The notes: generated by a model not told the origin, from the letters alone. Positions 1 through 9,084 are shown, numbered from the stretch's first letter. The stretch is 64,000 nt of DNA from Halotalea alkalilenta (GCF_001648175.1 NZ_CP015243.1:2356001-2420000), one strand, 5' to 3'. A program made the numbers and translations.

Positions 1-1
1 G

Positions 2-256
2 CGTTTCAGCGAAGAACAGATCATCGGCTTCCTGCGTGAGGCCGAGGCCGGCCTGCCGGTCAAGGAGCTGTGCCGCCGGCATGGCTTCAGCGAGGCGTCG
101 TACTACCTGTGGCGCAGCAAGTTCGGCGGGATGAATGTTTCCGAAGCCAAGCGGCTCAAGGAACTCGAAGTCGAGAATGCGCGTCTGAAGAAGCTGCTGG
201 CCGAGCAAGTCCTCGAGAACGAGGTGATCAAGGACGTACTGCGAAAAAAATGGTGA
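2..256 (+). CDS. IS3-family transposase OrfA (5' partial)
   Basis: The frame is open from the window edge to a TGA at 254-256. It encodes a helix-turn-helix DNA-binding segment (around [17 protein letters not shown]) followed by a leucine-zipper-like heptad stretch ([18 protein letters not shown]), the usual layout of IS3 OrfA. OrfA binds the element ends and supplies the N-terminal half of the OrfAB transposase. A run of seven A at 244-250, immediately before the stop, is the expected -1 frameshift site linking it to OrfB. Only the first few codons are missing to the left. Confidence 0.85.
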   Translation, partial: RFSEEQIIGFLREAEAGLPVKELCRRHGFSEASYYLWRSKFGGMNVSEAKRLKELEVENARLKKLLAEQVLENEVIKDVLRKKW

Positions 257-1083
257 GCGCACCGGCCCGTCGTGAGCAGGTGCGCTACATGGTCGGAAAA
301 GGACTCAGCGAGCGGCGCGCTTTGCGCGCGGTGGGCATGAGCGCCAGCGCACTGCGTTACACACCTCGTCCGGATCGCAATGTCGAACTGCGGGCGCAGA
401 TCCAGGCATTGGCGCATCGGCACAAGCGCTACGGCGTGGGCATGATCTATCTCAAGCTGCGGCAAGGCGGCCATACCGTGAATTACAAACGCGTGGAGCG
501 GCTGTATCAGCACGCGAAGCTGCAGGTGCGGAGACGCAAGCGCAAGAAGGTGCCGGTGAGCGAGCGGCAACCGCTGATCCGTCCGGTTGCGGCCAATGAA
601 GTGTGGTCGATGGACTTCATCTTCGACCGCACGGCCGACGGCCGCGTCATCAAGTGCCTGGTGATCGTGGACGACGCGAGCCACGAAGCTGTGGCGATCG
701 AAGTCGAACGCGCGATTTCCGGGCACGGGGTCAGTCGTGTGCTCGACCGCCTGGCGCTAAGCCGTGGCCTGCCGAAGGTGGTCCGAACGGACAACGGCAA
801 GGAGTTCTGCGGCAAGGCGATGGTGGCCTGGGCGCACGAGCGGGGCGTGATGCTGCGCTTGATCCAGCCGGGCAAGCCGAATCAAAACGCTTACGTCGAG
901 TCCTTCAACGGGCGCCTGCGCGACGAATGCCTCAACGAACACTGGTTCCCGACGCTGCTGCATGCCCGAAGCGAGATCGAGCGCTGGCGGCGGGAATACA
1001 ACGAGGAACGACCAAAGAAATCACTCGGCGGGCTGACGCCCGCCGCCCACGCAAAACAACTGGCAGAAGCTCAGCTACAGTAA
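250..1083 (+). CDS. IS3-family transposase OrfB (DDE integrase catalytic domain)
   Basis: This is the catalytic half of the transposase, about 277 residues from the ATG at 250, which overlaps the A7 slippery run and the end of OrfA. A helical N-terminal segment (HTH_21-like, around [14 protein letters not shown]) precedes the integrase core. The core shows the three acidic residues in order: D in [10 protein letters not shown] in RTDNGKEF, and E in [12 protein letters not shown]. The C-terminal segment with [12 protein letters not shown] is typical of the IS407/IS511-like groups of IS3. Nothing in it is broken, so the transposase could be active, most likely made mainly as the OrfAB fusion. 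Confidence 0.9.
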   Translation: MVSAPARREQVRYMVGKGLSERRALRAVGMSASALRYTPRPDRNVELRAQIQALAHRHKRYGVGMIYLKLRQGGHTVNYKRVERLYQHAKLQVRRRKRKKVPVSERQPLIRPVAANEVWSMDFIFDRTADGRVIKCLVIVDDASHEAVAIEVERAISGHGVSRVLDRLALSRGLPKVVRTDNGKEFCGKAMVAWAHERGVMLRLIQPGKPNQNAYVESFNGRLRDECLNEHWFPTLLHARSEIERWRREYNEERPKKSLGGLTPAAHAKQLAEAQLQ

Positions 1084-1105
1084 CCCCGGGCTCTAAATGG
1101 TCCCG

Positions 1106-2002
1106 CTACTGAAAGCGGGGGGACGTCGGTTTCGCACCGATGATGACGGTGGAGACGACCGGCTGTTTCAACAACCAGGCGATCGCAATCTGCGCCGGAC
1201 GGCAGCCGTGCTTCTCCGCGATGGTGTTCAACACCTCGATCAGCGGTGCACCTCTGACGCGATCGATCGGTGGGAAGTCCAGCTCTGTCTGTCTGCCACC
1301 CTCGCCGGTGCCACCGCCGGAGTATTTTCCGCTCAGATACCCGCCCGCGAGCGGACTCCAGACCATGAGACCGACCTGTTCAGAGGCGAGCAAGGGGACG
1401 ATATCGCGCTCGACGTCGCGGCCTACCAGCGTGTAGTACGCCTGCAGCGAAGTGATAGGCGCGAGTTGGTGGGCACGGGCGATCCCGATCGCTTTCATGA
1501 TCTGCCAAGCGGCCCAGTTCGACAGTCCAACGTAGCGGACGTCGCCGGCGCGCACGAGTGTATCGAGTGCCTCCAGCGTTTCCTCGATCGGTGTCGCCGG
1601 GTCGAAAGCGTGGATTTGATAGAGGTCGACATGGTCGACTCCTAGCCGGGCGAGACTGGCACGGCATTCGCCCAGGATGTGCCGGCGCGAAGTGCCTTGC
1701 CTGTTCGGTCCCTGGCCCATGGAAGCCGCGGCCTTGGTGGCAATCACGACGTCCTCCCGTGCGACATTGAGGTTGCGCAAGCACTGGCCCAGGATCTCTT
1801 CGCTGCGTCCATTGGCATAGACGTTCGCTGTATCGAAGAGGTTGATGCCCGCACCGAGCGCGGCCTCGACCAGCGCATCGGCATCCTCCTGTTCCAACCT
1901 GCCGACTTGCCCCCAGAGGCCGTCGGTGCCGCCGAAGGTCATGGCACCGAAGCAGAGCTCCGATACGAACAACCCGCTGTTACCCAGTTTGCGCATGCGC
2001 AT
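1106..2002 (-). pseudogene. Aldo/keto reductase, 3' end lost to the IS element
   Basis: This is an NADPH-dependent aldo/keto reductase of the YajO/YghZ-like type. The N-terminal strand, the Asp and Tyr of the catalytic tetrad (FDTANVY), the Lys (IATKA) and the His (YQIHAFD) are present, so the barrel starts normally. Similarity stops after IIGAK, and the last seven codons come from the IS end, so the roughly 50-residue C-terminal cofactor-binding segment is missing. The start at 2002 is chosen because AGGAGG precedes that ATG by six bases; an adjacent GTG is too close. It lies downstream of, and on the same strand as, the damaged Gfo/Idh/MocA gene. It is probably non-functional. Confidence 0.85.
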
Positions 2003-2143
2003 CACGCACCTCCTGAAATGGATTTCAACACCAGTGGTCTACTGCGTCGCACACCCGGCGAACCGGTTCGGGGCAGGGCATACGCTGAGACCATCTCGGC
2101 GCTCGACCTCGAGCGCCGATGGGAGCGATCGAATCGCGCGCTC

Positions 2144-2927
2144 TTAGCTACCGATGAGCGCTCGCCGGCCCGACTGCGCCGCTTGCTCGACCGCGGCAAC
2201 CAGGCGGCTGTTGTGAAGTGCGTGAGCGAACCCGGGCGTCCGGTAGCTGCCCGCGATGAGATCACGCGCGAGAGAGGCGTAGACCTCGCCTACGTTGATC
2301 GCAGCTCCCGTCCAGAAGCCGGCGGCGGCTGTTGGACCAACACCGGTGGCGACAGGTGCATCGGGTGCTGCGAACTCGACGCTTGCCGAGAGGGTGAGAT
2401 CACCGACTTGCGCGCCGGTTAGGTGGCTGCCGGTGACCTTCAGCCAACCGTGCGATCCACGGATGTCGAAGACGAAATTGGCCTCATCCGGCGGTACGCC
2501 GGCCAGGACCTGGACCGAGACAGGGGCGCCGCTTGCGGTCTTGGCGATCAGGTCGACGTGATCGGCAACATCGCGAACCGAGGTTTCGCCGGTATCGACG
2601 ATGGCGATCTCCGGCCAGAGAAGCTCGGTGCGCGCGTCGACTTCCGTGATCTCGCCGAGCACGGCCTCGATCACGTCCAGGACATGAGCCGTGGTGATGG
2701 TCATGAAGCTTGCGCCGGAAGCCGCCTTGTTGAAGTAGTCATATGCGCTGGTCGACTGCGGGCCGTAGCCGAAGGTCGTCGCGCTGACTCGTGCCTTCCC
2801 GACGGGTCGCCACTGCCTTCAGAACCAGCGAAGGCTGCGATTCGAGCGCCGGTATGTGCGATGCCCCAGCCCAGCTCGCTTGCGTGTCCGCCCCTATGAT
2901 TCCAACACGGAACTTGTTGTCCGACAT
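2144..2927 (-). pseudogene. Gfo/Idh/MocA family oxidoreductase with internal deletion and frame break
   Basis: From the ATG at 2927 a good N-terminal Rossmann start is read (MSDNKFRVGIIGAD, then ASHIPALESQ). The frame stops soon after residue 50. In another frame, sequence resumes with FGYGPQSTSAYDYFNKAASGA and continues as a normal C-terminal half to 2144 (VDHVDLIAKT, FVFDIRGSHGWLKVTG). About 100 residues that normally join the two parts, including the catalytic EKP-type segment, are absent. A single deletion that also shifted the frame explains this. The intact enzyme would be an NAD(P)-dependent sugar or polyol dehydrogenase. It was probably co-transcribed with the aldo/keto reductase and controlled by the divergent AraC-type regulator. 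Confidence 0.8.
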
Positions 2928-3285
2928 GTCTCTATACTCCGCTATGTCTGCGCTCGGACACCGATTGGCGCCGTTGCTGGAATATAGTGATTGTCTTCCA
3001 CTGCGAGCTATGTGGATCCTCTCAGCGATTGGCTCGCTACGCTCATTCGTGCGCAATGCTGACTCTAGCGGTGGGCGTTACCTCGACGGCGAAATGCAGT
3101 TGTCCGGGATGTCGTTTGAGATGATCGAGCGCGCTCTTAATAGGATATGCATAGTGCTTGGCGCTGTTCGCTGGTGAACTGGAGCAGGATCTCGGATGGG
3201 ATGCCTGCCAACCGAACACGACCCGGAAGCGTTGCCGGTGCGGGTCTTCAAGTATCGATCACTCGAATCAGGACTTGTGGCTCTC
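2928..3285. other. Non-coding stretch between divergent genes
   Basis: These 358 bases separate the damaged Gfo/Idh/MocA gene (minus) from the AraC-type regulator (plus) and should contain both promoters. No frame of convincing protein character and no clear sigma-70 pair stands out. The right part could instead be an N-terminal extension of the regulator if the ATG at 3196 is used. Confidence 0.5.
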
Positions 3286-4206
3286 ATGATGAAACCAAAG
3301 TTTTCCGACCTTATGAACGTCATCGAACGCCATGCCCGGTATGATTACCTGACGCCGATCGACGGGCTCAAAGTGGGTCGAACCGACCAGCCTTCCGAAG
3401 TGAGCCATTCCATCTATCAACCCTCCTTCGGACTGGTCGCCCGTGGCGTGAAGGAGTTGATGGTTGGCGAGACCCCATTTCGCTACGCTGCAGCGGAGTC
3501 CTTGCTGTGCGCCGCCGACGTCCCGGTCACTTCGCAGGTCACCGAAGCCAGTCCATCCGCCCCCTATCTTGCGATCCATCTCGACATCGATCCGGCCGTC
3601 GTCGCTGAGCTTCTCCGCGAACGGTCCGGTCATCGACCAAAGGCGGACGATACTCTGATTGCAGGCAAGTACCCACTCGACCCGGAGCTTTTCGATCCTC
3701 TGATTCGATTGCTCTCGCTGCTGGAGCGACCACGCGACATACCGGTCATGGCGCCGCTGATCCGGCGGGAGATCATTTGGAAGCTGTTGCATACCGAACA
3801 TGGTCCGCTGCTCAGTCAGCTCGCTTTCGCCAATGGCCACGCCACGAGAATCGGGCGGACAACGGCCTGGATCAGAGAGCACTACGCCGCGGCGCTGAGT
3901 ATCCCGGAGCTCGCCGCGAAAGCGAACATGAGCGTTCCGAGCTTTCACCGGCATTTCAAGGCGGTGACGTCGATGTCGCCGGTCCAGTTCCAAAAGCGTG
4001 TACGGCTACAGGAGGCGCGTCGGTATCTTTCCGGGGCCGACACGATCTCGTCCGTGGCCTATGACGTGGGCTATGGAAGCGTGTCGCAGTTCAATCGCGA
4101 TTATCGTCGCCTCTTCAACCTGACGCCGAGCGACGATGCCGCAGCGCTACGCGCCACTCTCAAGCGTGAGCTTGGCAATGTCCGACAATCCGCCGCCTCG
4201 AACTGA
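3286..4206 (+). CDS. AraC-family transcriptional regulator with AraC_N (cupin-like) domain
   Basis: This is a DNA-binding regulator of about 306 residues. The N-terminal half has the AraC_N pattern (YDYLTPIDGLKVGRTDQP, YQPSFGLVARGVKELMVG, then the VTEASPSAPYLAIHLDID box), a domain common in regulators placed beside reductase and dehydrogenase genes. The C-terminal 100 residues carry two helix-turn-helix motifs (IPELAAKANMSVPSFHRHFK and ISSVAYDVGYGSVSQFNRDY). The ATG at 3286 is preferred because family members begin just before this point. An in-frame ATG at 3196 preceded by AGGA is possible. It diverges from the Gfo/AKR pair and precedes the metallo-hydrolase and SDR genes, so it may control either side. 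Confidence 0.88.
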   Translation: MMKPKFSDLMNVIERHARYDYLTPIDGLKVGRTDQPSEVSHSIYQPSFGLVARGVKELMVGETPFRYAAAESLLCAADVPVTSQVTEASPSAPYLAIHLDIDPAVVAELLRERSGHRPKADDTLIAGKYPLDPELFDPLIRLLSLLERPRDIPVMAPLIRREIIWKLLHTEHGPLLSQLAFANGHATRIGRTTAWIREHYAAALSIPELAAKANMSVPSFHRHFKAVTSMSPVQFQKRVRLQEARRYLSGADTISSVAYDVGYGSVSQFNRDYRRLFNLTPSDDAAALRATLKRELGNVRQSAASN

Positions 4207-4303
4207 GATCCAAAGCGTGGGCGTTCGCCGCTTGTGGTCGCGGCAAACGCGCCGACGCAGCGGGCACCCATCAACGGCCTGCGGGCCTTTTGAGGTAAGT
4301 ACG

Positions 4304-5110
4304 ATGGTATATCTCAAGCGAGGGCCTACCCTGGTGCATCGGACATACCGATGCCTCATCGCGTGGGCTTGTGGCACTCTTTTGTTCTGCGCAGCCGCAT
4401 TTGCCGATGCCGCGGCGCAGCCGTCTCAACGCACCATCGACAAATTCCGCTCAGCAAGTGGCGACATCACCGTCAGCCCGGTACGGCAGATGAGCGTGGT
4501 GATCGAGGGGCCAGGCGGCGTCATCTATACCGATCCTACCGGGGGCCTTGCCCGATATTCGGACTATCCCGCCCCTGACGTCATCTTGATCTCGCACGAG
4601 CATGATGAGCATTTTGATGCGGACACGCTGGCGGCTATCGTTGGCCCCGACACGCAACTAGTCGTGCCGCCTTATGTCATGCAAAGGCTGCCCGTGGGTT
4701 TGAGAGGCGCCGCCGTCTCGCTGGCGAATGGTGAAAAGTCCGATTTCGGATCGATCGAGGTGGAAGCGATCCCGGCTTATGGCATCAATGGAAGATCCGA
4801 GCGTTGGCATCCTCGCGGGCGGGGAAATGGCTACGTGCTCACCGTCGATGGCCGCAGGATCTATGTCGCTGGTTCAACCGACGCTACGCCCGAGATGCTG
4901 CAGCTAAGCGATATCTATCTTGCTCTCTTGCCTCTCTACCCACCCTACGCGTTGGGGCCCGACGCCGCGGTGCGTGCGGTTTTGACCTTAATGCCTGAAT
5001 TTACCTATATCTATCAATACAGAAGTGTACGCACGCGCAATGAATTCTTGCGAAAGATCGAAAGTGCGTCGACGGAATCAAACATCATCGCACGTAATAT
5101 AGATTCCTGA
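4304..5110 (+). CDS. Secreted MBL-fold metallo-hydrolase (UlaG-like)
   Basis: This 268-residue metallo-beta-lactamase-fold protein has a hydrophobic N-terminal segment (residues 17-38, ending AFADAAAQ) that looks like a signal peptide, so it probably acts outside the cytoplasm. The zinc motif HxHxDH appears as H98-E-H100-D101-E-H103. DPTGG and a later AGSTDATPE complete the UlaG/YtkL-type pattern of short family members. The start is taken at 4304, with GAGGTAA nine bases upstream; the frame remains open further upstream but has no leader-like features. Substrate is unknown; relatives include lactonases and phosphodiesterases. It follows the AraC regulator on the same strand. Confidence 0.8.
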   Translation: MVYLKRGPTLVHRTYRCLIAWACGTLLFCAAAFADAAAQPSQRTIDKFRSASGDITVSPVRQMSVVIEGPGGVIYTDPTGGLARYSDYPAPDVILISHEHDEHFDADTLAAIVGPDTQLVVPPYVMQRLPVGLRGAAVSLANGEKSDFGSIEVEAIPAYGINGRSERWHPRGRGNGYVLTVDGRRIYVAGSTDATPEMLQLSDIYLALLPLYPPYALGPDAAVRAVLTLMPEFTYIYQYRSVRTRNEFLRKIESASTESNIIARNIDS

Positions 5111-5223
5111 GCCCAGTTCATTGCTCATTATTTCATTGTCCTTGAGTGGTAACCCCACTCGGCTGGTGGCGCTCATGCCAGACGGTTAATTCAATAGAGT
5201 ATCTGACCGATATTTGATTCGAT

Positions 5224-5240
5224 CTGCATATTCATGCATA
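5224..5240. promoter_or_regulatory. Inverted repeat GCAT-ATTC-ATGC upstream of the SDR gene
   Basis: The AT-rich 200-base gap before the SDR gene holds CTGCATATTCATGCATA. Its halves match those of the larger inverted repeat at 6406-6428 on the other side of the gene (CTGCATA and ATTCATGCA). A regulator site is a reasonable guess, but no promoter elements were placed with confidence. Confidence 0.3.
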
Positions 5241-5312
5241 TCAATGGGATTTATTATCGCAATTATCGGTAGATCATAAAGGTGTTGAATTTTTACATTG
5301 AGAGAGCATCCC

Positions 5313-6197
5313 ATGCGAAATGAAGACCCAATTGGAATCACCAGGCGAAATATGCTGATCGGTACAGCCACTGGCATTGCGGCAATGGCGGCATCTGCGG
5401 GTAACGCCTCTATGCAAGAAATGCCCGGCACCGGTCAAGAGATGAAAGATAGCCGAGTGAATGAGCTGGTTGGCAAACGCGTGCTGGTGACAGGCGCCTC
5501 GCGAGGCATCGGTGCCGGCATCGCATTGGCGTTTGCGGATAGGGGAGCGGACGTCGTCATTACCTATTTGCATTCGACCGACAAGGCGGCGGAAGTCGTC
5601 CGGGCCATCAAGGCGAGAGGTCGGCGTGGTCTGGCCGTTCAGGCTGACAGTGCTGATCCGGCGGCCGTGCGGCGCTCGGTTGAAGATACGGTCAACGGAC
5701 TCGGTGGCCTCGACATTCTCGTCAACAATGTCGGCATCTCCCGCTCTGGGCCGCTGGCGGAAATGAGCTTCGCCGATATCGACGCGGTCTTGAACGTCAA
5801 CGCACGCGCCGCCGCTCTCGCCTCGCAAGCGGCTATCCCGCATCTCAAGCAGGGCGGGCGCATCATCACCGTCGGCTCGTGCCTCGCCGAACGTGTTCCG
5901 TATCCCAACCTGACGATCTATTCGATGTCGAAGTCCGCGCTCCTCGCTTTCACCCGAGGCCTTGCTCGTGAGCTCGGGCCTCGAGATATCACCGTGAATC
6001 TGGTTCAACCGGGGCCGATCGACACCGACCAGAACCCGGCCGATGGCGAGTGGGCCGAGCCGAATCGCCGCCTGACATCGCTTGGCCGCTACGGCAGTCC
6101 GGCCGACATAGCGGCTGCAGTGACATTCCTTGCAAGTCCCTCCGCTCACTTCATGACCGGGTCCGTGGTCACTGTGGACGCTGGCTTCAATGCCTGA
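5313..6197 (+). CDS. SDR-family oxidoreductase with twin-arginine leader
   Basis: This is a 294-residue short-chain dehydrogenase/reductase. The cofactor motif GASRGIG lies near residue 63, followed by NNVG and the catalytic Ser, Tyr and Lys (VGSC, then YSMSK). The C-terminus ends SVVTVDAGFNA, as in FabG-like enzymes acting on hydroxy/keto compounds with NAD(P). Unusually, it begins with ITRRNMLIGTATGIAAMAA, which fits a Tat signal (twin Arg plus a hydrophobic stretch) and implies export as a folded, cofactor-loaded enzyme. The start at ATG 5313 has GAGAGA at 5300-5306. Genes before and after are separately spaced, so it is probably a single transcription unit. Confidence 0.85.
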   Translation: MRNEDPIGITRRNMLIGTATGIAAMAASAGNASMQEMPGTGQEMKDSRVNELVGKRVLVTGASRGIGAGIALAFADRGADVVITYLHSTDKAAEVVRAIKARGRRGLAVQADSADPAAVRRSVEDTVNGLGGLDILVNNVGISRSGPLAEMSFADIDAVLNVNARAAALASQAAIPHLKQGGRIITVGSCLAERVPYPNLTIYSMSKSALLAFTRGLARELGPRDITVNLVQPGPIDTDQNPADGEWAEPNRRLTSLGRYGSPADIAAAVTFLASPSAHFMTGSVVTVDAGFNA

Positions 6198-6405
6198 ACG
6201 GGGATACTGGATACGTGCAGTGGGCCCGATCGATATCGGTTCCTGCGATGGTTGCTGGTCACGAGCTCAGCGACAGCGTTGGTTCGTCCGCCGATGACGC
6301 ATCGAGCTACTGAAGCGGACTACCGCGTCGCAGTAGCTGTATCTAAAGCACTCATCCGCCGGCAGCTACTGCTATGGGTGTGGCGAAGCTCAACCATGTG
6401 CAATC

Positions 6406-6428
6406 CTGCATAACTTCTATTCATGCAG
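6406..6428. promoter_or_regulatory. Perfect 6-bp inverted repeat CTGCAT-N11-ATGCAG
   Basis: The arms at 6406-6411 and 6423-6428 are exact inverses separated by 11 bases. The left arm continues as TGCATAACT, a nine-base word that also occurs at 7347-7355 next to the LysR start. The site lies just beyond the 3' end of the lysR-type gene. There is no T-run, so it is more likely a protein-binding site than a terminator. Confidence 0.35.
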
Positions 6429-6450
6429 GGCATCGCGCTGCCTCTTACGT

Positions 6451-7344
6451 TCAGCCCGCGGGATATGAATTCGCCATGGAGATGATGTGTTCAGAAAGAA
6501 GATTTGCCATCAATGTCTTGGGCTTATGGACATTGCGCAGCAGATAGACCGGTGTGGATATGGGTGTCGAAAAGCGTAAGACGCGGGACTTTCTGGGATC
6601 GTGTAGCCGTGCCGACTCCTCATCGAGGAGGCCTATCCCTGCGCCGGCTTCGACGACCTTGCACATCATCGCACCGAGCGAGATCTCGATCTTGCTGGAA
6701 AATCCATAGCCGCGCATCAGCATCATCGCCTCGAAATTACGCTGCAACTCATCTGGCGCACTAAGAGTGATGATGCGGCACTCGTCTAGATCGGAGAAAT
6801 CGATTTCTCGCTTTGCCGCCAAAGGATGTCCCTTGGGCAGAATGCATACGGCGTTGAGATCAAAAAGCTTGGTTTTTTCGAGATTTGCATCCTCCGATCG
6901 CGCTTGGGAAATGCCCAGGTCGAGTTCGCCCCGCGCCACGAGCTGAACCGTTTCCGGTGAACTCCGACTGCGGAAGGCGAGCGTGGCATCGGGGTAGTTA
7001 CGCATGAATTTGGCCGTCGCCTGCGGCAGCCAGGAAATCGACAGTGCGGGAATGCAGCTGATTTCGAGTCGAGCATGCTCCATCTGCTGCAGGTTGCGGG
7101 CGAAGGCTTCGAGATGCGCGTAGCCGTCCGTCATCCGCGAGGCTTCCAGATAGAGCGCCCGGCCTTCATCGGTTGCCTGCAATCCTTTGATGCCTCGCAG
7201 GAATAGCTGAACACCTAACTCATTTTCCAATATTTTCAATGACTTGCTCACGGCAGGCTGGGAGAGGTCCAGCTTTTCCGCAGCGGCGGTCACGGAGCCG
7301 CATTCGATCACAGCGACGAAAACCTCGAACTGCCGGTAGTTCAC
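6451..7344 (-). CDS. LysR-family transcriptional regulator
   Basis: This is a 297-residue regulator. The N-terminal winged HTH is clear (SVTAAAEKLDLSQPAVSKSLKILENELGVQLF, residues about 17-50), followed by the periplasmic-binding-like effector domain. It is transcribed divergently from the first ABC-transporter gene with a 186-base shared control region. This is the classic arrangement for a LysR regulator that both represses itself and activates the neighbouring operon. The opine and amino-acid regulators OccR and NocR are the kind of relative it recalls. It most likely senses the compound taken up or degraded by the adjacent operon; the ligand is unknown. Confidence 0.9.
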   Translation of the reverse strand: MNYRQFEVFVAVIECGSVTAAAEKLDLSQPAVSKSLKILENELGVQLFLRGIKGLQATDEGRALYLEASRMTDGYAHLEAFARNLQQMEHARLEISCIPALSISWLPQATAKFMRNYPDATLAFRSRSSPETVQLVARGELDLGISQARSEDANLEKTKLFDLNAVCILPKGHPLAAKREIDFSDLDECRIITLSAPDELQRNFEAMMLMRGYGFSSKIEISLGAMMCKVVEAGAGIGLLDEESARLHDPRKSRVLRFSTPISTPVYLLRNVHKPKTLMANLLSEHIISMANSYPAG

Positions 7345-7346
7345 AA

Positions 7347-7365
7347 TGCATAACTCCAGGATATG
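7347..7365. promoter_or_regulatory. Candidate LysR operator (CATA-N9-TATG dyad)
   Basis: Directly upstream of the LysR start, TGCATAACTCCAGGATATG contains the dyad CATA (7349-7352) and TATG (7362-7365). Its first nine bases recur in the inverted repeat at 6406-6428. LysR proteins bind imperfect dyads close to their own start, so this is a plausible autoregulatory and activation site. Confidence 0.4.
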
Positions 7366-7384
7366 AACGCCATGATTTTATGAG

Positions 7385-7418
7385 TTGACGTAAAGTTTGG
7401 CCGGCGATAACGTTCCTT
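7385..7418 (+). promoter_or_regulatory. Candidate promoter/operator of the first ABC operon
   Basis: TTGACG (7385-7390) is followed after 17 bases by TAACGT (7408-7413): a good -35 and a poor -10, as expected for an activator-dependent promoter. The overlapping word ATAACGTTCCTT (7407-7418) recurs with one change (ATTACGTTCCTT) at 16964-16975, upstream of the second binding-protein gene. Confidence 0.35.
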
Positions 7419-7530
7419 CAGATCGATGCGCCGAGGTGGGCGCCGCATCCAGAAAACAACAAGCCGTGGAGCAAGGCCACTTGGCCCTGCAAGCGACAGA
7501 ATATCTACAACTATAACAACAGGATCTTCT

Positions 7531-9084
7531 ATGCAACCGCTTCTTTTTTTTGGATTTTTCGTCAGAAGAATAACTTTGGCGCTGCTCATTGCCACGGCCT
7601 TTCCGATTGCCGCACAGGCTGCTCCTGATGGCAGTCTCACCATCGCAGTGGGGGCCGACGCTACGACGTTCCATCCGCATGTCAATTCGCTGCCGGTTGG
7701 TAACGCCGTCGACATGTTGGTGTTCGAACAGCTCTTCCGCATGGGCGAAGACAATAGCGTCGTTGCGCAGCTGGCCGAAAGCTGGGGCTGGTCCGAGGAT
7801 GGGATGACCTTCAGTGTCCAGGTCGAGACCGGGCATGTCTTTTCCAACGGTGATCCACTCGATGCTCAAGCGATTGCCGCCTCCTTCAATCAGTTGCTAG
7901 ATCCCAATAGCGGGTCGATCTATGCCGGACTTTATGCCTCGCTAGGCCGTGCCGAGGCGCAGGGTGAAGATACGGTCGTTTTCCATTTGAACGAAAAGAA
8001 CGGCCATATTCTGATGCTGCTGGCCAACAGCGCAGCCGGGATCATCGACGTCAAGGCGAATGCCGAGATGGGCGCGGGCTATGGCCGCAAACCGATTGGA
8101 TCCGGCCCTTATATCGTCGATGAGTTCATCGGTGGCGAGCGCTTCAGTCTCGTCCCGAACCCTCTATACAAAGGTGACTTCGCCGCGACGCTCGAGAAGA
8201 TCACTTTCATGTCGGTGCCCGAAGACGGCGCGCGCATGGCGCTGATCGAAACCGGCGAGGTGGATATCGTCGATCGCGTACCCGCGGATTCGATCGAAGC
8301 GGTGAACGACTCCGGCTTGGCCAAAGTCATCCTGCCGGACAGCATGTTCTCGATCAGTATGGAACTGATCAATTCCGGGGCGCTTGCGGATCCGAGGGTG
8401 CGCGAGGCGTTGAACATATCGATAGATCGCGAGGGTATGATCCAGGGCATTCTCGGTGGCCTGGCGACGCCTTCCGTCGGCATGGTCGGGCCCGGTACGG
8501 AGGATGCGTTGCGCGCGACCTTTGCGCCAAAACCCTATGATCCGGCCAGGGCCAGGGAGCTATTGGCCGAGGCGGGCTATGGCCCCGGCAAACCGCTGCC
8601 CTTGGTGGTGACCTGTCCGAATGGCCGTTACATCAAGGATTCCCAGGTCTGTCAGGCGCTGGCGGCGCAGTGGCAAGCGATCGGTATCGACGCCAAGCCA
8701 CAGGTGATGGATCTGTCGAACTGGTCGGCCAATAGTCGTTTGCCTTTGGCCGAACGCAAAGACGATATGACCATGGTCGGCCGCGCCACGGCGGGGATCG
8801 ATTTCACCTTGTATCGGCTGTTCAAGACCGGGGTGAGCACCAATATCTCGGGCTTCAGCGACCCCGAAGTCGACAGGCTGCTGGCCGAAGGGCGGGCATC
8901 CAGTGATGCCGATGCGCAGAAGCGGATCTACGGCGAGATCCAGCAGATCATCTGGGATGCGAATCCCTATGTCTTCCTCTGGTATCAGAAACAGGCGCTG
9001 GGAGTCGCGGACCGGGTGAAGAACTTCATCATCCGTCCCGATGAAACCATGGTCTTCGACAATGTGTCGGTATCGGATAGCTGA
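7531..9084 (+). CDS. ABC transporter substrate-binding protein (Dpp/Opp/Nik family 5)
   Basis: This 517-residue periplasmic solute-binding protein belongs to the peptide/nickel family (SBP_bac_5). The N-terminus is a Sec signal peptide (hydrophobic stretch to AAQAAPDG, near residue 29). Typical family patterns follow: LAESWGWSEDGMTFSVQV, PIGSGPYIVDEF, DPRVREALNISIDREG and YDPARARELLAEAGY. The start at 7531 has AGGA six bases upstream; the open frame further left lacks a leader. It is the first gene of a transporter operon whose other parts follow directly. Family members bind peptides, opines, glycosides, chelates or nickel, so family alone does not give the substrate. Confidence 0.9.
   Translation: MQPLLFFGFFVRRITLALLIATAFPIAAQAAPDGSLTIAVGADATTFHPHVNSLPVGNAVDMLVFEQLFRMGEDNSVVAQLAESWGWSEDGMTFSVQVETGHVFSNGDPLDAQAIAASFNQLLDPNSGSIYAGLYASLGRAEAQGEDTVVFHLNEKNGHILMLLANSAAGIIDVKANAEMGAGYGRKPIGSGPYIVDEFIGGERFSLVPNPLYKGDFAATLEKITFMSVPEDGARMALIETGEVDIVDRVPADSIEAVNDSGLAKVILPDSMFSISMELINSGALADPRVREALNISIDREGMIQGILGGLATPSVGMVGPGTEDALRATFAPKPYDPARARELLAEAGYGPGKPLPLVVTCPNGRYIKDSQVCQALAAQWQAIGIDAKPQVMDLSNWSANSRLPLAERKDDMTMVGRATAGIDFTLYRLFKTGVSTNISGFSDPEVDRLLAEGRASSDADAQKRIYGEIQQIIWDANPYVFLWYQKQALGVADRVKNFIIRPDETMVFDNVSVSDS

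Larger units (their letters stand above)
1..1125 (+). mobile_element. IS3-family insertion sequence, right part (left end outside window)
   Basis: The stretch carries the two overlapping frames of an IS3-type transposase, with OrfB in the -1 frame relative to OrfA, followed by about 40 bases of non-coding end. Just past OrfB the reading frame of a minus-strand aldo/keto reductase is entered, so the element ends near 1119-1127 inside that gene. The left end, its inverted repeat and the target duplication lie outside the window. The exact right boundary is inferred from where reductase similarity starts, not from a matched terminal repeat. Confidence 0.85.

Noticed and set aside
1097..2422. Long plus-strand frames opposite the aldo/keto reductase and Gfo/Idh/MocA genes
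   Set aside because: They are antisense to recognisable oxidoreductase sequence and show no family resemblance; high GC keeps such frames open.
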